Positions 23,971 through 33,026 of a stretch of DNA of 64,000 bases are shown piece after piece; position 1 is the stretch's first letter, and the number at the start of each line of letters is the position of its first letter. This stretch comes from Gordonia pseudamarae (GTDB taxonomy: Bacteria; Actinomycetota; Actinomycetes; Mycobacteriales; Mycobacteriaceae), in the NCBI RefSeq assembly GCF_025273675.1, contig NZ_CP045809.1:2356001-2420000 (forward strand). The letters are read 5' to 3'. Made by a program: the position numbers and the translations under genes. The notes beneath the pieces were generated by a model that worked only from the letters and a program-made list of their open reading frames with translations, searched no databases and had not been told where the DNA came from.

Positions 23971-24555
23971 ATGGCCACACCCACACCCCGTGATCGGCTG
24001 ATCGCCGGTGCCGCAGGCCTGCTGGCCCGGCGTGGGCTGCGCGCCTCCAGTGTGCGTGAGCTGGCCAAGTACTCCGGGGCGCCGTTGGGTTCGACCTACC
24101 ACTACTTCCCCGGCGGCAAATCCGAACTCGCGGTCGCGGCCGTCGAGCACGTCAACGCCGTCATCTCGCGTGCCCTTCGCCGGGAATTGGCCGCGACCGG
24201 CCCGGTCGACGGGCTGCGCGAGTTCCTGGCCCTGTGGCGACAGATTGTCGTCGACAGCGACTTTCGTGCCGGATGTCCGGTGCTGGCGGTGGCCGTCGAA
24301 GAGCCCGACGAGGACGACGACGCTCCGCTGCGGGCGGCTGCTCGTGCGTTCGATGACTGGACGGGCATCCTGGCCTCCTCGCTGCGCGAGCACGGCGCCG
24401 ATGAGCTCACCGCGCGGCAGACCGCGACGCTGGTCGTCGCGACTATCGAGGGCACTGTCGCCATCTGCCGCGCCCAGCGGTCCACCACGGCACTCGACGA
24501 TATCGACGCGGCGCTCGTCCCGGTTCTCCTGCGGGCGATCGGCGAGGCCGGCTGA
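23971..24555 (+). CDS. TetR/AcrR family transcriptional regulator
   Basis: 194 residues. The HTH is complete: RDRLIAGAAGLLARRGLRAS, SVRELAKYSGAPLGSTYHYF and PGGKSELAVAAVEHV. The C-terminal domain is of the LmrA/YxaF type (FRAGCPVLAVAVE). It is divergent from the thioesterase gene and probably represses it in response to a lipophilic ligand or acyl-CoA. Confidence 0.9.
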   Translation: MATPTPRDRLIAGAAGLLARRGLRASSVRELAKYSGAPLGSTYHYFPGGKSELAVAAVEHVNAVISRALRRELAATGPVDGLREFLALWRQIVVDSDFRAGCPVLAVAVEEPDEDDDAPLRAAARAFDDWTGILASSLREHGADELTARQTATLVVATIEGTVAICRAQRSTTALDDIDAALVPVLLRAIGEAG

Positions 24556-24593
24556 CCGGTCGGCATGTCGTAGGCGCCGACTACCCTCTGGCC

Positions 24594-25613
24594 ATGACCA
24601 CTCCAGGGCGTATGGCCTCGACCGAGCGCCGGGACACCGACCGTCCGGGATGGTTCGAGGATTTCATGCAATCGCGTACGCGGATGGGGCGTTCCCCGCA
24701 TACGCTGCGCGCGCTGCGCCAGGACTTCGACGCGATCGCGACGTTGATCCTGGGCGGCTCCGGGGATCTGTCGGTACTCGAAATACGCCAAGTGACAAAG
24801 CGTTCGATCCAGCGGGCGTTCAGCGATTACGCCGACAGTCATCGGTCCAACAGCTACCTGCGTTGTTGGTCGACGTGGAATCAGTTGTGCGACTGGTTGA
24901 TCGACAATGACCACCTGCACCGGATCAACCCGATGCGCACCGTCGAACGGCGCAGACCCGAACGACACCACCCCAAATCGCTCACCGCAGAGGAGGTCGG
25001 CAAGCTGATCGATGCGGCGTGGCAGCAGAACAATCCGCCGCGCAGCTGGCCCGAGCTCGAACACGCCGTTGTCGCCGTCGGGGTGCTCACCGGTGTCCGG
25101 GAGGCCGAACTGATCAGTTTGAACATCAACAGCATCCGGCACACCGAGCAGGGGCCGGTGCTGCATGTGCGGGGCAAGGGCAGCAAGGACCGGTCGATCC
25201 CGTTCGAGCCGGAACTACTCGGGATCATCGAGACGTATCTGCATTCGCGGACCCAGGTGTTCCGGCCGCGCTCGTCGGCGCGACGCGACACCTTTGACAG
25301 GTTCGCCCCCGACGACCCGCTGTTCGTGGGTGCCGACGGCGAACGCATCACCGTGGGCACCCTCCAATCGCGGGTCGGTCGACTGTTCACTCGCGCCGGC
25401 GTGCCGACCAAGCCGGGCGCGCTGCTGCATTCGCTGCGGCACACCTACGCCACCGTGCTCGCCGACACCGGCATCAACCCGTATCAGCTGCGCACCCTCC
25501 TCGGGCACGAATCCGCCGAGACCTCGCAGCGCTACATCGCGGCCGCCGGGCAGGAGAACCGGGGAGCGGCCGCCCGCAATCCGCTGTATGCCCAGCTGGG
25601 CCGATCGCAGTGA
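24594..25613 (+). CDS. Tyrosine-type site-specific recombinase (XerC/D-like)
   Basis: 339 residues with an intact catalytic set: Arg in GVLTGVREAELISL, Lys in VRGKGSKDRSIPFE, H-x-x-R in LHSLRHTYATVLAD, His in RTLLGHESAETSQ and the nucleophile Tyr in QRYIAAAG. The N-terminal SAM-like domain (SPHTLRALRQDFDAIATLIL) binds the core site. It stands alone, with no phage or integron genes nearby, so it may be a domesticated or chromosome-maintenance recombinase. A -10-like TACCCT ends 6 bases before the ATG (leaderless type). Confidence 0.88.
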   Translation: MTTPGRMASTERRDTDRPGWFEDFMQSRTRMGRSPHTLRALRQDFDAIATLILGGSGDLSVLEIRQVTKRSIQRAFSDYADSHRSNSYLRCWSTWNQLCDWLIDNDHLHRINPMRTVERRRPERHHPKSLTAEEVGKLIDAAWQQNNPPRSWPELEHAVVAVGVLTGVREAELISLNINSIRHTEQGPVLHVRGKGSKDRSIPFEPELLGIIETYLHSRTQVFRPRSSARRDTFDRFAPDDPLFVGADGERITVGTLQSRVGRLFTRAGVPTKPGALLHSLRHTYATVLADTGINPYQLRTLLGHESAETSQRYIAAAGQENRGAAARNPLYAQLGRSQ

Positions 25614-25645
25614 CCCGCCGACACGGCCGGCGCCGATGACGGCCC

Positions 25646-26557
25646 TCAGATGTTCTCCTCCAGGCGCCACTGCTCGTAGGCGCGTGGATCGCCGATCGGT
25701 TCGACGTGGATCGTCGGGATCAGATCGTCGACGACCGCCTCGAGCCGTGCCTCGACCTGTTCGGCCAGATCGTGCGCCCGCTGCACGGTCCAGTCGCCGG
25801 GTACGAGCATGTGCATCTGCACAAACCGGACATGTCCCGATTCGCGGGTGCGGACGTCGTGAAAGGTCACCTCGGGTGTGCCGAACTCGTCCAGGACGGC
25901 GTCGATCGCGGCGCGTTGTTCGTCGGGGAGCGCCGAATCCATCAATCCGGCGGCGGCCCGGCCGACCAGTCCTCCGCCGACGAACAGGATGTTGACGGCC
26001 ACGGCGATCGCCACGATCGGGTCGAGGATGTTCCAGCCGGTGATCGCTACCAGCGCGATCGCCACCAGGATTCCGGCGGTGGTCCACACGTCGGTTGCCA
26101 GGTGTTTGCCGTCGGCCTCCAGAGTGACCGATCGATGTCTGCGGCCGGCCCGGATCAGCGCCCAGGCGGCGGCGCCGTTGATCAGTGCGGCGACCACCGA
26201 GATCAGCAGACCGATGCCGGCCGATTCGATGTCCTTCGGGTTCATCAGGCGTTCGGCGGCGCTGACGATGATGACGACGGCGGCGATCGCGATGCAGGTG
26301 CCCTCGATGATCGCCGAGAAGTACTCGCTCTTCTGATGGCCGAAATTGTGGTTGGCGTCGGCCGGCCGGGCGGCTACCTTCAGCGCGATGAACGCCACCA
26401 CCGCGGCGACGAGGTTGACCACCGATTCGGCCGCGTCCGAGAGCAGCCCAACCGAGCCGGTGACCAGCCAGGCGGTCATCTTCAATGCGATGGTGACCGC
26501 GGCGGCTGCGATGCTCAGCAGCGCCCAGCGGCTCAGATCCTGCGTCGTGTGGGCCAT
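25646..26557 (-). CDS. Cation diffusion facilitator family metal efflux transporter
   Basis: 303 residues: about six membrane helices followed by a cytoplasmic ferredoxin-like domain. Metal-site motifs are SVGLLSDAAESVVNLVA in helix 2, ADANHNFGHQKSEYFSA after it, and ADGKHLATDVWTT (H-x3-D) in helix 5. It exports Zn, Fe, Co or similar divalent cations by proton antiport from the cytoplasm. No regulator adjacent. Confidence 0.92.
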   Translation of the reverse strand: MAHTTQDLSRWALLSIAAAAVTIALKMTAWLVTGSVGLLSDAAESVVNLVAAVVAFIALKVAARPADANHNFGHQKSEYFSAIIEGTCIAIAAVVIIVSAAERLMNPKDIESAGIGLLISVVAALINGAAAWALIRAGRRHRSVTLEADGKHLATDVWTTAGILVAIALVAITGWNILDPIVAIAVAVNILFVGGGLVGRAAAGLMDSALPDEQRAAIDAVLDEFGTPEVTFHDVRTRESGHVRFVQMHMLVPGDWTVQRAHDLAEQVEARLEAVVDDLIPTIHVEPIGDPRAYEQWRLEENI

Positions 26558-26882
26558 CGGTTCATCATCGCGCGCGGCCGGTGATCGCGTGCGCGAACCA
26601 CGCCGGGCGATGGCTTCGGTGTGAGCTCAGCGCACCAGGGTCTGCCGGTGGTCCTGTGCCTTCAGGAGCTGATGGGCCTGTGGGTTGACCCGGACACGGA
26701 GACGGCGACGGTGGCCCGGAGAGCACTACGATCGTGTGGAGACTCGTTCACCCGCGCTTGTCGCCCGCATGTGGGCGGATCGGCCGCGCGGGTACCCGGC
26801 GCCACCGGCGTGGATCGGCCGAGCCACGCGATCGATCCCGTGTTCGCCTTCTGCGGGACCCGACGGAGAAAGGACCACAATC
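26558..26882. other. Divergent intergenic region
   Basis: 325 bp between the cation transporter and the aldehyde dehydrogenase gene. An open frame continues upstream of the dehydrogenase start but reads as Arg-rich shadow sequence. I see no hairpin or clear operator; promoters for both genes should lie here. Confidence 0.4.
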
Positions 26883-28403
26883 ATGACCGCCACCGTATCC
26901 CCCGATCGTGTTCCGGCAGTGATCGCCGCCGTACACACCGGCCTGTTCATCGACGGCCGGTGGGGGCCCGCGACATCGGGCGCCACGTTCGGGGTGAGCG
27001 ACCCGGCCACCGGAGATCTGCTGACCGACGTCGCCGACGGCGGCGTCGATGACGCGCGCCGTGCGCTCGAGTGTGCGGGTGCCCATCAGGCTGCGTGGGC
27101 GGCGACATCGCCGCGTATGCGCAGTGAGATCCTTTATCGCGCCTACGAATTGCTCGTGGAGCGGGCGGATGATGTCGCCGCGGTGATGACCGCGGAGATG
27201 GGCAAGCCGCTGGCCGAGGCGCGTGGTGAGGTGGCCTACGGCGCCGAATTCTTCCGCTGGTTCGCCGAGGAGGCGGTGCGGATCGGCGGCGACCACATCA
27301 TCACCGGTGACGGCGCCGGCCGGATCGTTGTCTCCAAACAGCCGGTGGGTCCGTGCATTCTGGTGACGCCGTGGAACTTTCCGCTCGCCATGGGTACCCG
27401 CAAGATCGGTCCGGCGATCGCCGCGGGTTGCACCATGGTGTTCAAGCCTGCCGAGTTGACCCCGCTCACGGCGCTGATGCTGGCCGGGATTCTGGCCGAG
27501 GCGGGTCTGCCCGACGGTGTCCTGAACGTGGTGACCACCTCCGATCCCGGTGCGGTGGTGGGTGAATGGATGAGTTCGCCGATCGCCCGCAAGGTGAGTT
27601 TCACCGGCTCCACCGAGGTCGGCAAGACGCTGCTCGGTCAGGCTGCGGGAACGGTGATGCGCACGTCGATGGAACTGGGCGGGAATGCCCCGTTCATCGT
27701 GTGCGCCGACGCCGACATCGATCGCGCCGTCGATGGTCTCATAGTGGCCAAGATGCGCAACATGGGGCAGGCGTGTACCGCCGCGAACCGCATCTTCGTG
27801 CACCGGGCGGTGATCGAGGAGTTCACCGCCCGGCTCACCGCACGGATGGATGCCCTGGTGATGGGCCCGGGCAGCGCCACCGGAACACAGGTGGGGCCGC
27901 TCGTGGAGGCCAAGGCCGTGGACAAGGTGAGCGCGCTGGTCGAGGACGCACTCGACCGGGGTGCGCGTGTGGTGACCGGAGGTACGCGACCTCCCGGCCC
28001 GGGCAACTTCTATCCCCCGACGGTGCTCACCGATGTGCATCCGGAGTCGGCGCTGATGCAGACGGAGATCTTCGGGCCGGTCGCCGCGCTGATCCCGTTC
28101 GGAAGCGACGATCCCGGCGACCCCGACGGCGACGGGATCGACGAGGTACTGGCGGCGGCGAACGACACCCCGTGGGGATTGGTGGGCTACGTCTACACCC
28201 AGGACATCGATCGCGCCGATCGGTTCTCGGACGGCCTGCAGGTGGGCATGGTCGGCATCAACACCGGGCTGGTCTCCAATCCGGCCGCCCCGTTCGGCGG
28301 GGTGAAGGAATCCGGGCTGGGCCGCGAAGGTGGACGGGTGGGCATCGAGGAGTTCCTCAACGTCAAATATGTGGCCCGGCCCATTCGCGGTGCCACCGGC
28401 TGA
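26883..28403 (+). CDS. gabD: NAD(P)-dependent succinate-semialdehyde dehydrogenase
   Basis: 506 residues of the aldehyde dehydrogenase superfamily. VTPWNFPLAMGTRKIGPAIA is the cofactor/oxyanion segment, SMELGGNAPFIVCADADID holds the general-base Glu and RNMGQACTAANRIFVH the catalytic Cys; PFGGVKESGLGREGG closes the fold. It oxidises succinate semialdehyde (GABA route or 4-hydroxybutyrate) to succinate; other aldehydes are possible. AAAGGAC lies 8 bases before the ATG at 26883. Confidence 0.88.
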   Translation: MTATVSPDRVPAVIAAVHTGLFIDGRWGPATSGATFGVSDPATGDLLTDVADGGVDDARRALECAGAHQAAWAATSPRMRSEILYRAYELLVERADDVAAVMTAEMGKPLAEARGEVAYGAEFFRWFAEEAVRIGGDHIITGDGAGRIVVSKQPVGPCILVTPWNFPLAMGTRKIGPAIAAGCTMVFKPAELTPLTALMLAGILAEAGLPDGVLNVVTTSDPGAVVGEWMSSPIARKVSFTGSTEVGKTLLGQAAGTVMRTSMELGGNAPFIVCADADIDRAVDGLIVAKMRNMGQACTAANRIFVHRAVIEEFTARLTARMDALVMGPGSATGTQVGPLVEAKAVDKVSALVEDALDRGARVVTGGTRPPGPGNFYPPTVLTDVHPESALMQTEIFGPVAALIPFGSDDPGDPDGDGIDEVLAAANDTPWGLVGYVYTQDIDRADRFSDGLQVGMVGINTGLVSNPAAPFGGVKESGLGREGGRVGIEEFLNVKYVARPIRGATG

Positions 28404-28475
28404 GATCCGGCCGGGGCGGGGGCGCGTCGCGGTCTGCGGTCTCTCCTGTCACTGGTGCCGCCCTATCCTGGCAGG

Positions 28476-29384
28476 GTGCACACCCGCCTGCAGCTCGGCC
28501 GGACACCGGCCGACCCGACACCGCTCGATCACGACATCGATGCGCGGATCGAACGCCTGCGGAACATGGTGCGCGGGGCGCGGATCACCGCACTGACCGG
28601 TGCCGGGCTGTCCACCGATTCGGGTATTCCCGACTACCGCAGTCCGAACGCGCCGGTCCGGACACCGATGACGGTGCAGATGTTTCTGTCGTCGCACGAG
28701 TTCCGGCGGCACTACTGGGCGCGAAACCATCTGGGCTGGCGACATATGGACGCGGCCAGACCCAACGACGGCCACCTCGCGCTGACCCGGTTGCAGCGGC
28801 AGGGACGGCTGACCGGGGTGATCACCCAGAACGTCGACATGTTGCACCTGAAGGCCGGTACGCGGCGCGTCGTCGAACTCCACGGCTGTTATGGGCGGGT
28901 TCGTTGCCTGGGCTGTGGGGCGGTGCTCTCCAGGCAGGCGCTGGCCGGTCGGTTGGAGGCGCTCAATCCCGGTTTCGCCGACCGGGTGGCCGGGCGAGGT
29001 GCGATCGAGGTGGCCCCCGACGCCGACACCACGTTGTCCGACACCGGCGATTTCGTGGTGGTCGACTGTGCGCGGTGCGGTGGAATCCTCAAACCCGACA
29101 TCGTGTACTTCGGCGAAAACGCGTCCAAAGATGTTGTCGATCAGTCATTCTCGCTCGTAGATGACGGCGATGTGCTGGTGGTGGCCGGGTCGTCACTGAC
29201 GGTGATGAGCGGGCTCCGGTTCGCCCGCCACGCTCACCGCACCGGAAAGCCGGTGGTCATCGTCAATCGCGGTGCTACCCGGGCAGACCCGATCGCCGAC
29301 CTCAAGATCGATCACTATTGTTCGGCGGTGCTGTCCGCGCTCGCCGGCACCCACGCGGGCCCGGCGGCCGACATCGCGGTGTGA
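28476..29384 (+). CDS. NAD-dependent protein deacetylase, Sir2 family
   Basis: 302 residues. NAD motif ITALTGAGLSTDSGIPDYRS, TGVITQNVDMLH, catalytic His in VVELHGCYGRVRC, and zinc-binding C-x2-C pairs CLGC and CARC; GSSLTVMSG binds the nicotinamide ribose. This arrangement is the SIRT4-like class II sirtuin. It removes acyl groups from lysines, releasing nicotinamide. GTG at 28476 is chosen because a -10-like TATCCT ends 6 bases upstream; GTG at 28455 is a longer alternative. Confidence 0.9.
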   Translation: MHTRLQLGRTPADPTPLDHDIDARIERLRNMVRGARITALTGAGLSTDSGIPDYRSPNAPVRTPMTVQMFLSSHEFRRHYWARNHLGWRHMDAARPNDGHLALTRLQRQGRLTGVITQNVDMLHLKAGTRRVVELHGCYGRVRCLGCGAVLSRQALAGRLEALNPGFADRVAGRGAIEVAPDADTTLSDTGDFVVVDCARCGGILKPDIVYFGENASKDVVDQSFSLVDDGDVLVVAGSSLTVMSGLRFARHAHRTGKPVVIVNRGATRADPIADLKIDHYCSAVLSALAGTHAGPAADIAV

Positions 29385-29545
29385 GAAGGTAGCAGGCGGT
29401 GCTCTCGACGGTGCCGCGGCGGTGGGGCTCGCCGCACCCAACCTCGGAACGCGCCCGACCTCGGATCACACCGACTTCGGCCGACCTCCGACAACAGTCC
29501 CTACCCGAACGGCGCACCCGTGCGCCCACACGGTAGGAGACATAT

Positions 29546-30070
29546 ATGAACGGTGACCCCGAAGCGACCCCCGGCGGCCCCGGAGATCACGCACATCGGG
29601 AGCTTCCACTCGATCCCGACGTCGCCGGCATCACCGCAGGAGCCGCGCGTCCGGCGCACCTGCGACCCGACTGCATCGGTGCGGTGTTCGTCGGCGGTTG
29701 TTGCGGCGTCGCGGCCCGCGCGGCACTGGTCGAGGCGTTCTCGGCCGGCGACGCGATCCCGTGGGCGGTGTTCGTGATCAACATCGTCGGCGCGTTCGCA
29801 CTCGGGGTCCTGCTCGAGGCGCTGGTGCGGCGCGGCCCCGACATCGGCGGCAGGCGGTTGCTTCGCATGCTGCTGGGAACCGGGTTCATGGGCGGTTTCA
29901 CCACCTACAGCGCGTTGGCCACCGACACCGCTGATCTGCTGTCGTCCGGGGCGGTGGGTGGCGGCGTCGGCTACGCGCTCGGCACGGTGATCGTCGGTGC
30001 CGCGTTCACATGGGCCGGGATCGTCGTCGGAGCGATGGTCCCCCGCCGTGGCCGGGGAGACCAGCGGTGA
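29546..30070 (+). CDS. crcB: Fluoride channel CrcB/Fluc, subunit 1
   Basis: 174 residues: a 45-residue hydrophilic N-terminal extension, then four membrane helices. GGCCGVAARAALVEAF, FVINIVGAFALGVLLEAL (polar Asn of the pore) and GTGFMGGFTTYSALATDT (the TM3 break with Phe/Thr/Ser) are the Fluc signature. It lets fluoride leave the cell. AGGAG lies before the ATG at 29546. A fluoride riboswitch is not apparent in the 161-bp leader. The stop overlaps the second crcB gene by 4 bp. Confidence 0.92.
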   Translation: MNGDPEATPGGPGDHAHRELPLDPDVAGITAGAARPAHLRPDCIGAVFVGGCCGVAARAALVEAFSAGDAIPWAVFVINIVGAFALGVLLEALVRRGPDIGGRRLLRMLLGTGFMGGFTTYSALATDTADLLSSGAVGGGVGYALGTVIVGAAFTWAGIVVGAMVPRRGRGDQR

Positions 30071-30471
30071 GCGCGGGACTGTTCCTCGCGGTGGCGGTGG
30101 CGGGTGGATTCGGATCGGTGTGCCGGTTCGTTCTCGACGGACTGATCCGCTCCCGAACCGGCGACGACCTGCCGTGGGGTACGGTCACCCTCAATCTCAC
30201 CGGGTCGTTCGCGCTCGGCCTGATCACCGGTTTGGCCGTGGATCACGTGGTCTCGGACGCGGCCCGGATGGTCATCGGCACCGGATTTCTCGGCGGCTAC
30301 ACCACCTTCTCCACCGCATCGTTCGAGACGGTACGGCTGCTGCAACAACGCGCCACACCCGGGGCGGCGGGAGATCGCCGGTGGGCCGTGGGTCTGCTCA
30401 ACGCCTTCGGGGTACTCGTCGTGGCGACCGGCGCGGCCGGACTGGGCCTGTGGGCCGGGGGTCTGACCTGA
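30067..30471 (+). CDS. crcB: Fluoride channel CrcB/Fluc, subunit 2
   Basis: 134 residues with GTG start at a GTGA overlap. GGFGSVCRFVLDGLIRSR, TLNLTGSFALGLITGLA and GTGFLGGYTTFSTASFET are present. Actinobacterial CrcB pairs form antiparallel dual-topology or heterodimeric channels, so both genes probably make one channel. No long N-terminal extension, unlike the first. Confidence 0.92.
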   Translation: MSAGLFLAVAVAGGFGSVCRFVLDGLIRSRTGDDLPWGTVTLNLTGSFALGLITGLAVDHVVSDAARMVIGTGFLGGYTTFSTASFETVRLLQQRATPGAAGDRRWAVGLLNAFGVLVVATGAAGLGLWAGGLT

Positions 30472-30501
30472 TCGGCGACCCCCGTCGGCCCCGAAAGAAC
30501 C

Positions 30502-30520
30502 CTAGGTTAGCCTTATCTAA
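30502..30520 (+). promoter_or_regulatory. IdeR/DtxR iron box
   Basis: CTAGGTTAGCCTTATCTAA matches the 19-bp IdeR consensus TTAGGTTAGGCTAACCTAA at 15 positions, and the degenerate form TWAGGTWAGSCTWACCTWA at 17. It lies at the head of the flippase operon. Iron-loaded IdeR would repress from here, so the operon should be induced by iron limitation. Confidence 0.75.
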
Positions 30521-31857
30521 TGCTTGGGGGAACGAAGGCTTCGGTCGGTGTCAGGGTGGGCCGCTTCGAACTTGATGCCGGTGCTCTGATGTCGTCGTCG
30601 ATCATGACCGGGGCCTTGGGGTTTGGGTTCTGGGCGCTGTCGGCGCGCACAGCGTCTGCCGACGACGTGGGCCGGGCGGCCGCGGTCATCTCCACCGCCA
30701 CGATGCTCGCCACGGTGGCCAACCTCAGTGTGGGCAACCTCTATGTGCGATTTCTTCCGGTGGCCGGCCGCGATGCCCGTAGGTTGGTCGCCGCGGGGAT
30801 GATCGTGACTGTGTCGCTGGCCGGTGTGCTCGGCCTCGGCCTGCTCGTCGTCGGGCCCCGCGACCGGCTGTTCGACTCCGACCTGGGCGTGGTCCTATTC
30901 CCGGTGTGCACGATGGTGCTGGCCGCTTTCGCGCTACAGGACCCGATCCTGGTCGGCCTGCGCCGGGCCCGGCTGGTGGCGCTCAAGAACACCGTCCAAT
31001 CGGTGCTCAAACTTGTGTTGCTCGGCGGTGCCGCACTGCTGGTGGCCTCGTCCACGACGATCGTCGCGGCGTGGATGGTGCCCGCCGCCGTCGTCACCGC
31101 GGTGGTGGCCTGGTTCGGGGTGCGCCCGGCGGTCGCGGCCAAGACCGAGCCGTCGAATCTGCCGTCGCGGCGTCAACTCATGGGATTCTTCGGTGGAACC
31201 TACGCGATGACCCTGGCCGGTGTCGCCGTCCCGCTGACCGTGCCGCTGCTCATCGTGGCCTCCCTCGGTACGGCCGCCAACGCCTACTTCAACGTCTGCT
31301 GGCTGATGGCCTCGACGCTGGGCATCCTCATCGCCACCTCCCGCGAGCCCTATATCGCGGAGGCGGCCACCGCAGGTACGGACCTGCGGGACACCACCAC
31401 CCGCTACATCCGGTTGTGCCTGGGTGCGGGGGTGGCCGGCGGACTGATCCTGGCCACCGCAGGGCCGGTGGCCCTGCTGATCATGGGCCGTGACTACGCC
31501 GACGCCGCGACCCGGCTGGTGTGGTTGATGGCGCTCACGATGCCGCTGCTGGCGGTGATCACCCTCTATGGCGCCCTGGCCCAGCATTTCCGGAGGTTGC
31601 GGCTGGCCGGTTCGGTCCAGTTCATCACCGCCGCGCTCATCATCGCAGGCATAGCGCTGACGGCCCCGCGCTGGGGCCTGACGTCGGTCGGGTTCGTCTA
31701 TCTCACCGTCGATCTGTTGGCCGTGACGATCATCTCGGTTCCGCTCTACCGGTTCCTGCGCAGCATCTACCATCGCGCATCGGTACCCGGCCGCGCTGTC
31801 GGAGAACCCCGCGCCGGTGTCGGACAACTCTCCGACGGTGTCGGTGCCCAACCATGA
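30520..31857 (+). CDS. Wzx/MATE-like polysaccharide or glycoconjugate flippase
   Basis: Up to 445 residues with about 12 hydrophobic helices, e.g. IMTGALGFGFWALSARTASA, LGVVLFPVCTMVLAAFALQD and MALTMPLLAVITLYGALAQH. The layout is that of MOP-superfamily oligosaccharide flippases, which turn lipid-linked or amphipathic glycans across the inner membrane. The ATG at 30520 overlaps the last base of the iron box, so translation may really begin at GTG 30556 or ATG 30589, both still before the first helix. The stop overlaps the glycosyltransferase ATG by 4 bp. First gene of the iron-boxed operon. Confidence 0.82.
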   Translation: MLGGTKASVGVRVGRFELDAGALMSSSIMTGALGFGFWALSARTASADDVGRAAAVISTATMLATVANLSVGNLYVRFLPVAGRDARRLVAAGMIVTVSLAGVLGLGLLVVGPRDRLFDSDLGVVLFPVCTMVLAAFALQDPILVGLRRARLVALKNTVQSVLKLVLLGGAALLVASSTTIVAAWMVPAAVVTAVVAWFGVRPAVAAKTEPSNLPSRRQLMGFFGGTYAMTLAGVAVPLTVPLLIVASLGTAANAYFNVCWLMASTLGILIATSREPYIAEAATAGTDLRDTTTRYIRLCLGAGVAGGLILATAGPVALLIMGRDYADAATRLVWLMALTMPLLAVITLYGALAQHFRRLRLAGSVQFITAALIIAGIALTAPRWGLTSVGFVYLTVDLLAVTIISVPLYRFLRSIYHRASVPGRAVGEPRAGVGQLSDGVGAQP

Positions 31858-33026
31858 CCCATCTGATGATCGGCATGGACGCACTCGACAGCCTCGGCGG
31901 CGTCCAGTCCGTGATCCGGATCCTGGCGGGGGCCTTCGACGACGACGGTGATCGGGTCGAACTGGTGGAGATCGAACCGGCGAACCCGCGGTTTGACCTG
32001 CTCACCGTCCCGCCGTTGCCCCGGTACACGCTGTCGCCGGTGCCCACGGCGTTGCCGTACGAGCCGACGACCGCGGTGCGCACCGCCAAATTGGTTGTGC
32101 GCGGGTACCGCGACGGCCTGCGGATCCGGAAGGCGGGCGTACGTGCGCTCACCGGACTGGCCACCGCCCACCCCGAGGCGGTGTGGCTGCTGATGCAGTG
32201 GCGGCTGGTGGAGATGGCGGTGGACGCCGGACTCGGGCGCCGGGTGATCGGTCAATACCACGACTGTGTGACCACCGCCGCCGCCAACGGCGACCTGGCC
32301 AGAATCATCCGCACCGGACCACATCTGGCCGCCACCTGCGCCCTGACCGAGGCCGATGCGGCGAGACTCCGCGAACACGGGGTGCCCCGCGTGTACGCGG
32401 TCACCAACCCGGTGCCCCGGCCCCCGGCCGCGCCGGACGCTGCCGTGCGCACCGACACCGTGGTCGCGGCGGGCCGTTTCGTGCCGCAGAAGAATTTTGT
32501 GTCACTGGTGCGGGCGTGGGGCCTGCTCGGTGGCGCCCGTACCGGGTGGCGGCTGCGGATCATCGGGGCCGGGCCACAGGAACGGGAGATTCGCGAGGCC
32601 GTCACCCGGGTCGGCGTGGCCGATTCGGTCACTGTCGAACCGCCCCGAACCGATCTGCCCGACGTGCTGCGGTCCGCGTCGCTGTACGCGATGTCCTCGC
32701 GGCACGAAGGGCTGCCGATGGTGCTTACCGAGGCGATGGCCCTCGGGGTTCCGTTCGTGTCCACACCGTGCTCGGCCGGCGTGGCCGAACTGGCCGACGG
32801 TGCCCGCGCGGGTCTGCTGGCCCGCACACACGCCCCCGCGGACCTGGCCGCAACCATCGCCCGGGCACTCACCGACCCCTCGCTGCGCGCCGAGTTGGGT
32901 GCGCACGGCAGACAACTGATCGGTGGCCGGGAACCCGGTGCGGTCATCGGGCACTGGCGCACGCTGTTCGTCGAACTGGGCATGACCGACGATTCCACAA
33001 CCGACACGAAGACCGCACCGCTATGA
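31854..33026 (+). CDS. GT4 family glycosyltransferase
   Basis: 390 residues, GT-B fold. The N-terminal MTHLMIGMDALDSLGGVQSV is the acceptor-domain glycine loop; the donor domain shows AAGRFVPQKNFVSLVRAWGL and the GT4 E-x7-E motif SSRHEGLPMVLTEAMALGVP near residue 280. It transfers a sugar from an NDP-sugar at the cytoplasmic face of the membrane. ATGA overlaps on both sides make it strictly coupled to the flippase and the NRPS-like gene. The sugar cannot be inferred. Confidence 0.87.
   Translation: MTHLMIGMDALDSLGGVQSVIRILAGAFDDDGDRVELVEIEPANPRFDLLTVPPLPRYTLSPVPTALPYEPTTAVRTAKLVVRGYRDGLRIRKAGVRALTGLATAHPEAVWLLMQWRLVEMAVDAGLGRRVIGQYHDCVTTAAANGDLARIIRTGPHLAATCALTEADAARLREHGVPRVYAVTNPVPRPPAAPDAAVRTDTVVAAGRFVPQKNFVSLVRAWGLLGGARTGWRLRIIGAGPQEREIREAVTRVGVADSVTVEPPRTDLPDVLRSASLYAMSSRHEGLPMVLTEAMALGVPFVSTPCSAGVAELADGARAGLLARTHAPADLAATIARALTDPSLRAELGAHGRQLIGGREPGAVIGHWRTLFVELGMTDDSTTDTKTAPL

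Noticed and set aside
27566..29164. Long plus-strand frame overlapping gabD and the sirtuin
   Set aside because: It is an Arg/Gly/Asp-rich shadow of two well-supported genes.
29385..29545. Fluoride riboswitch before the crcB pair
   Set aside because: The leader is short and I could not find the conserved crcB-motif start or pseudoknot elements.
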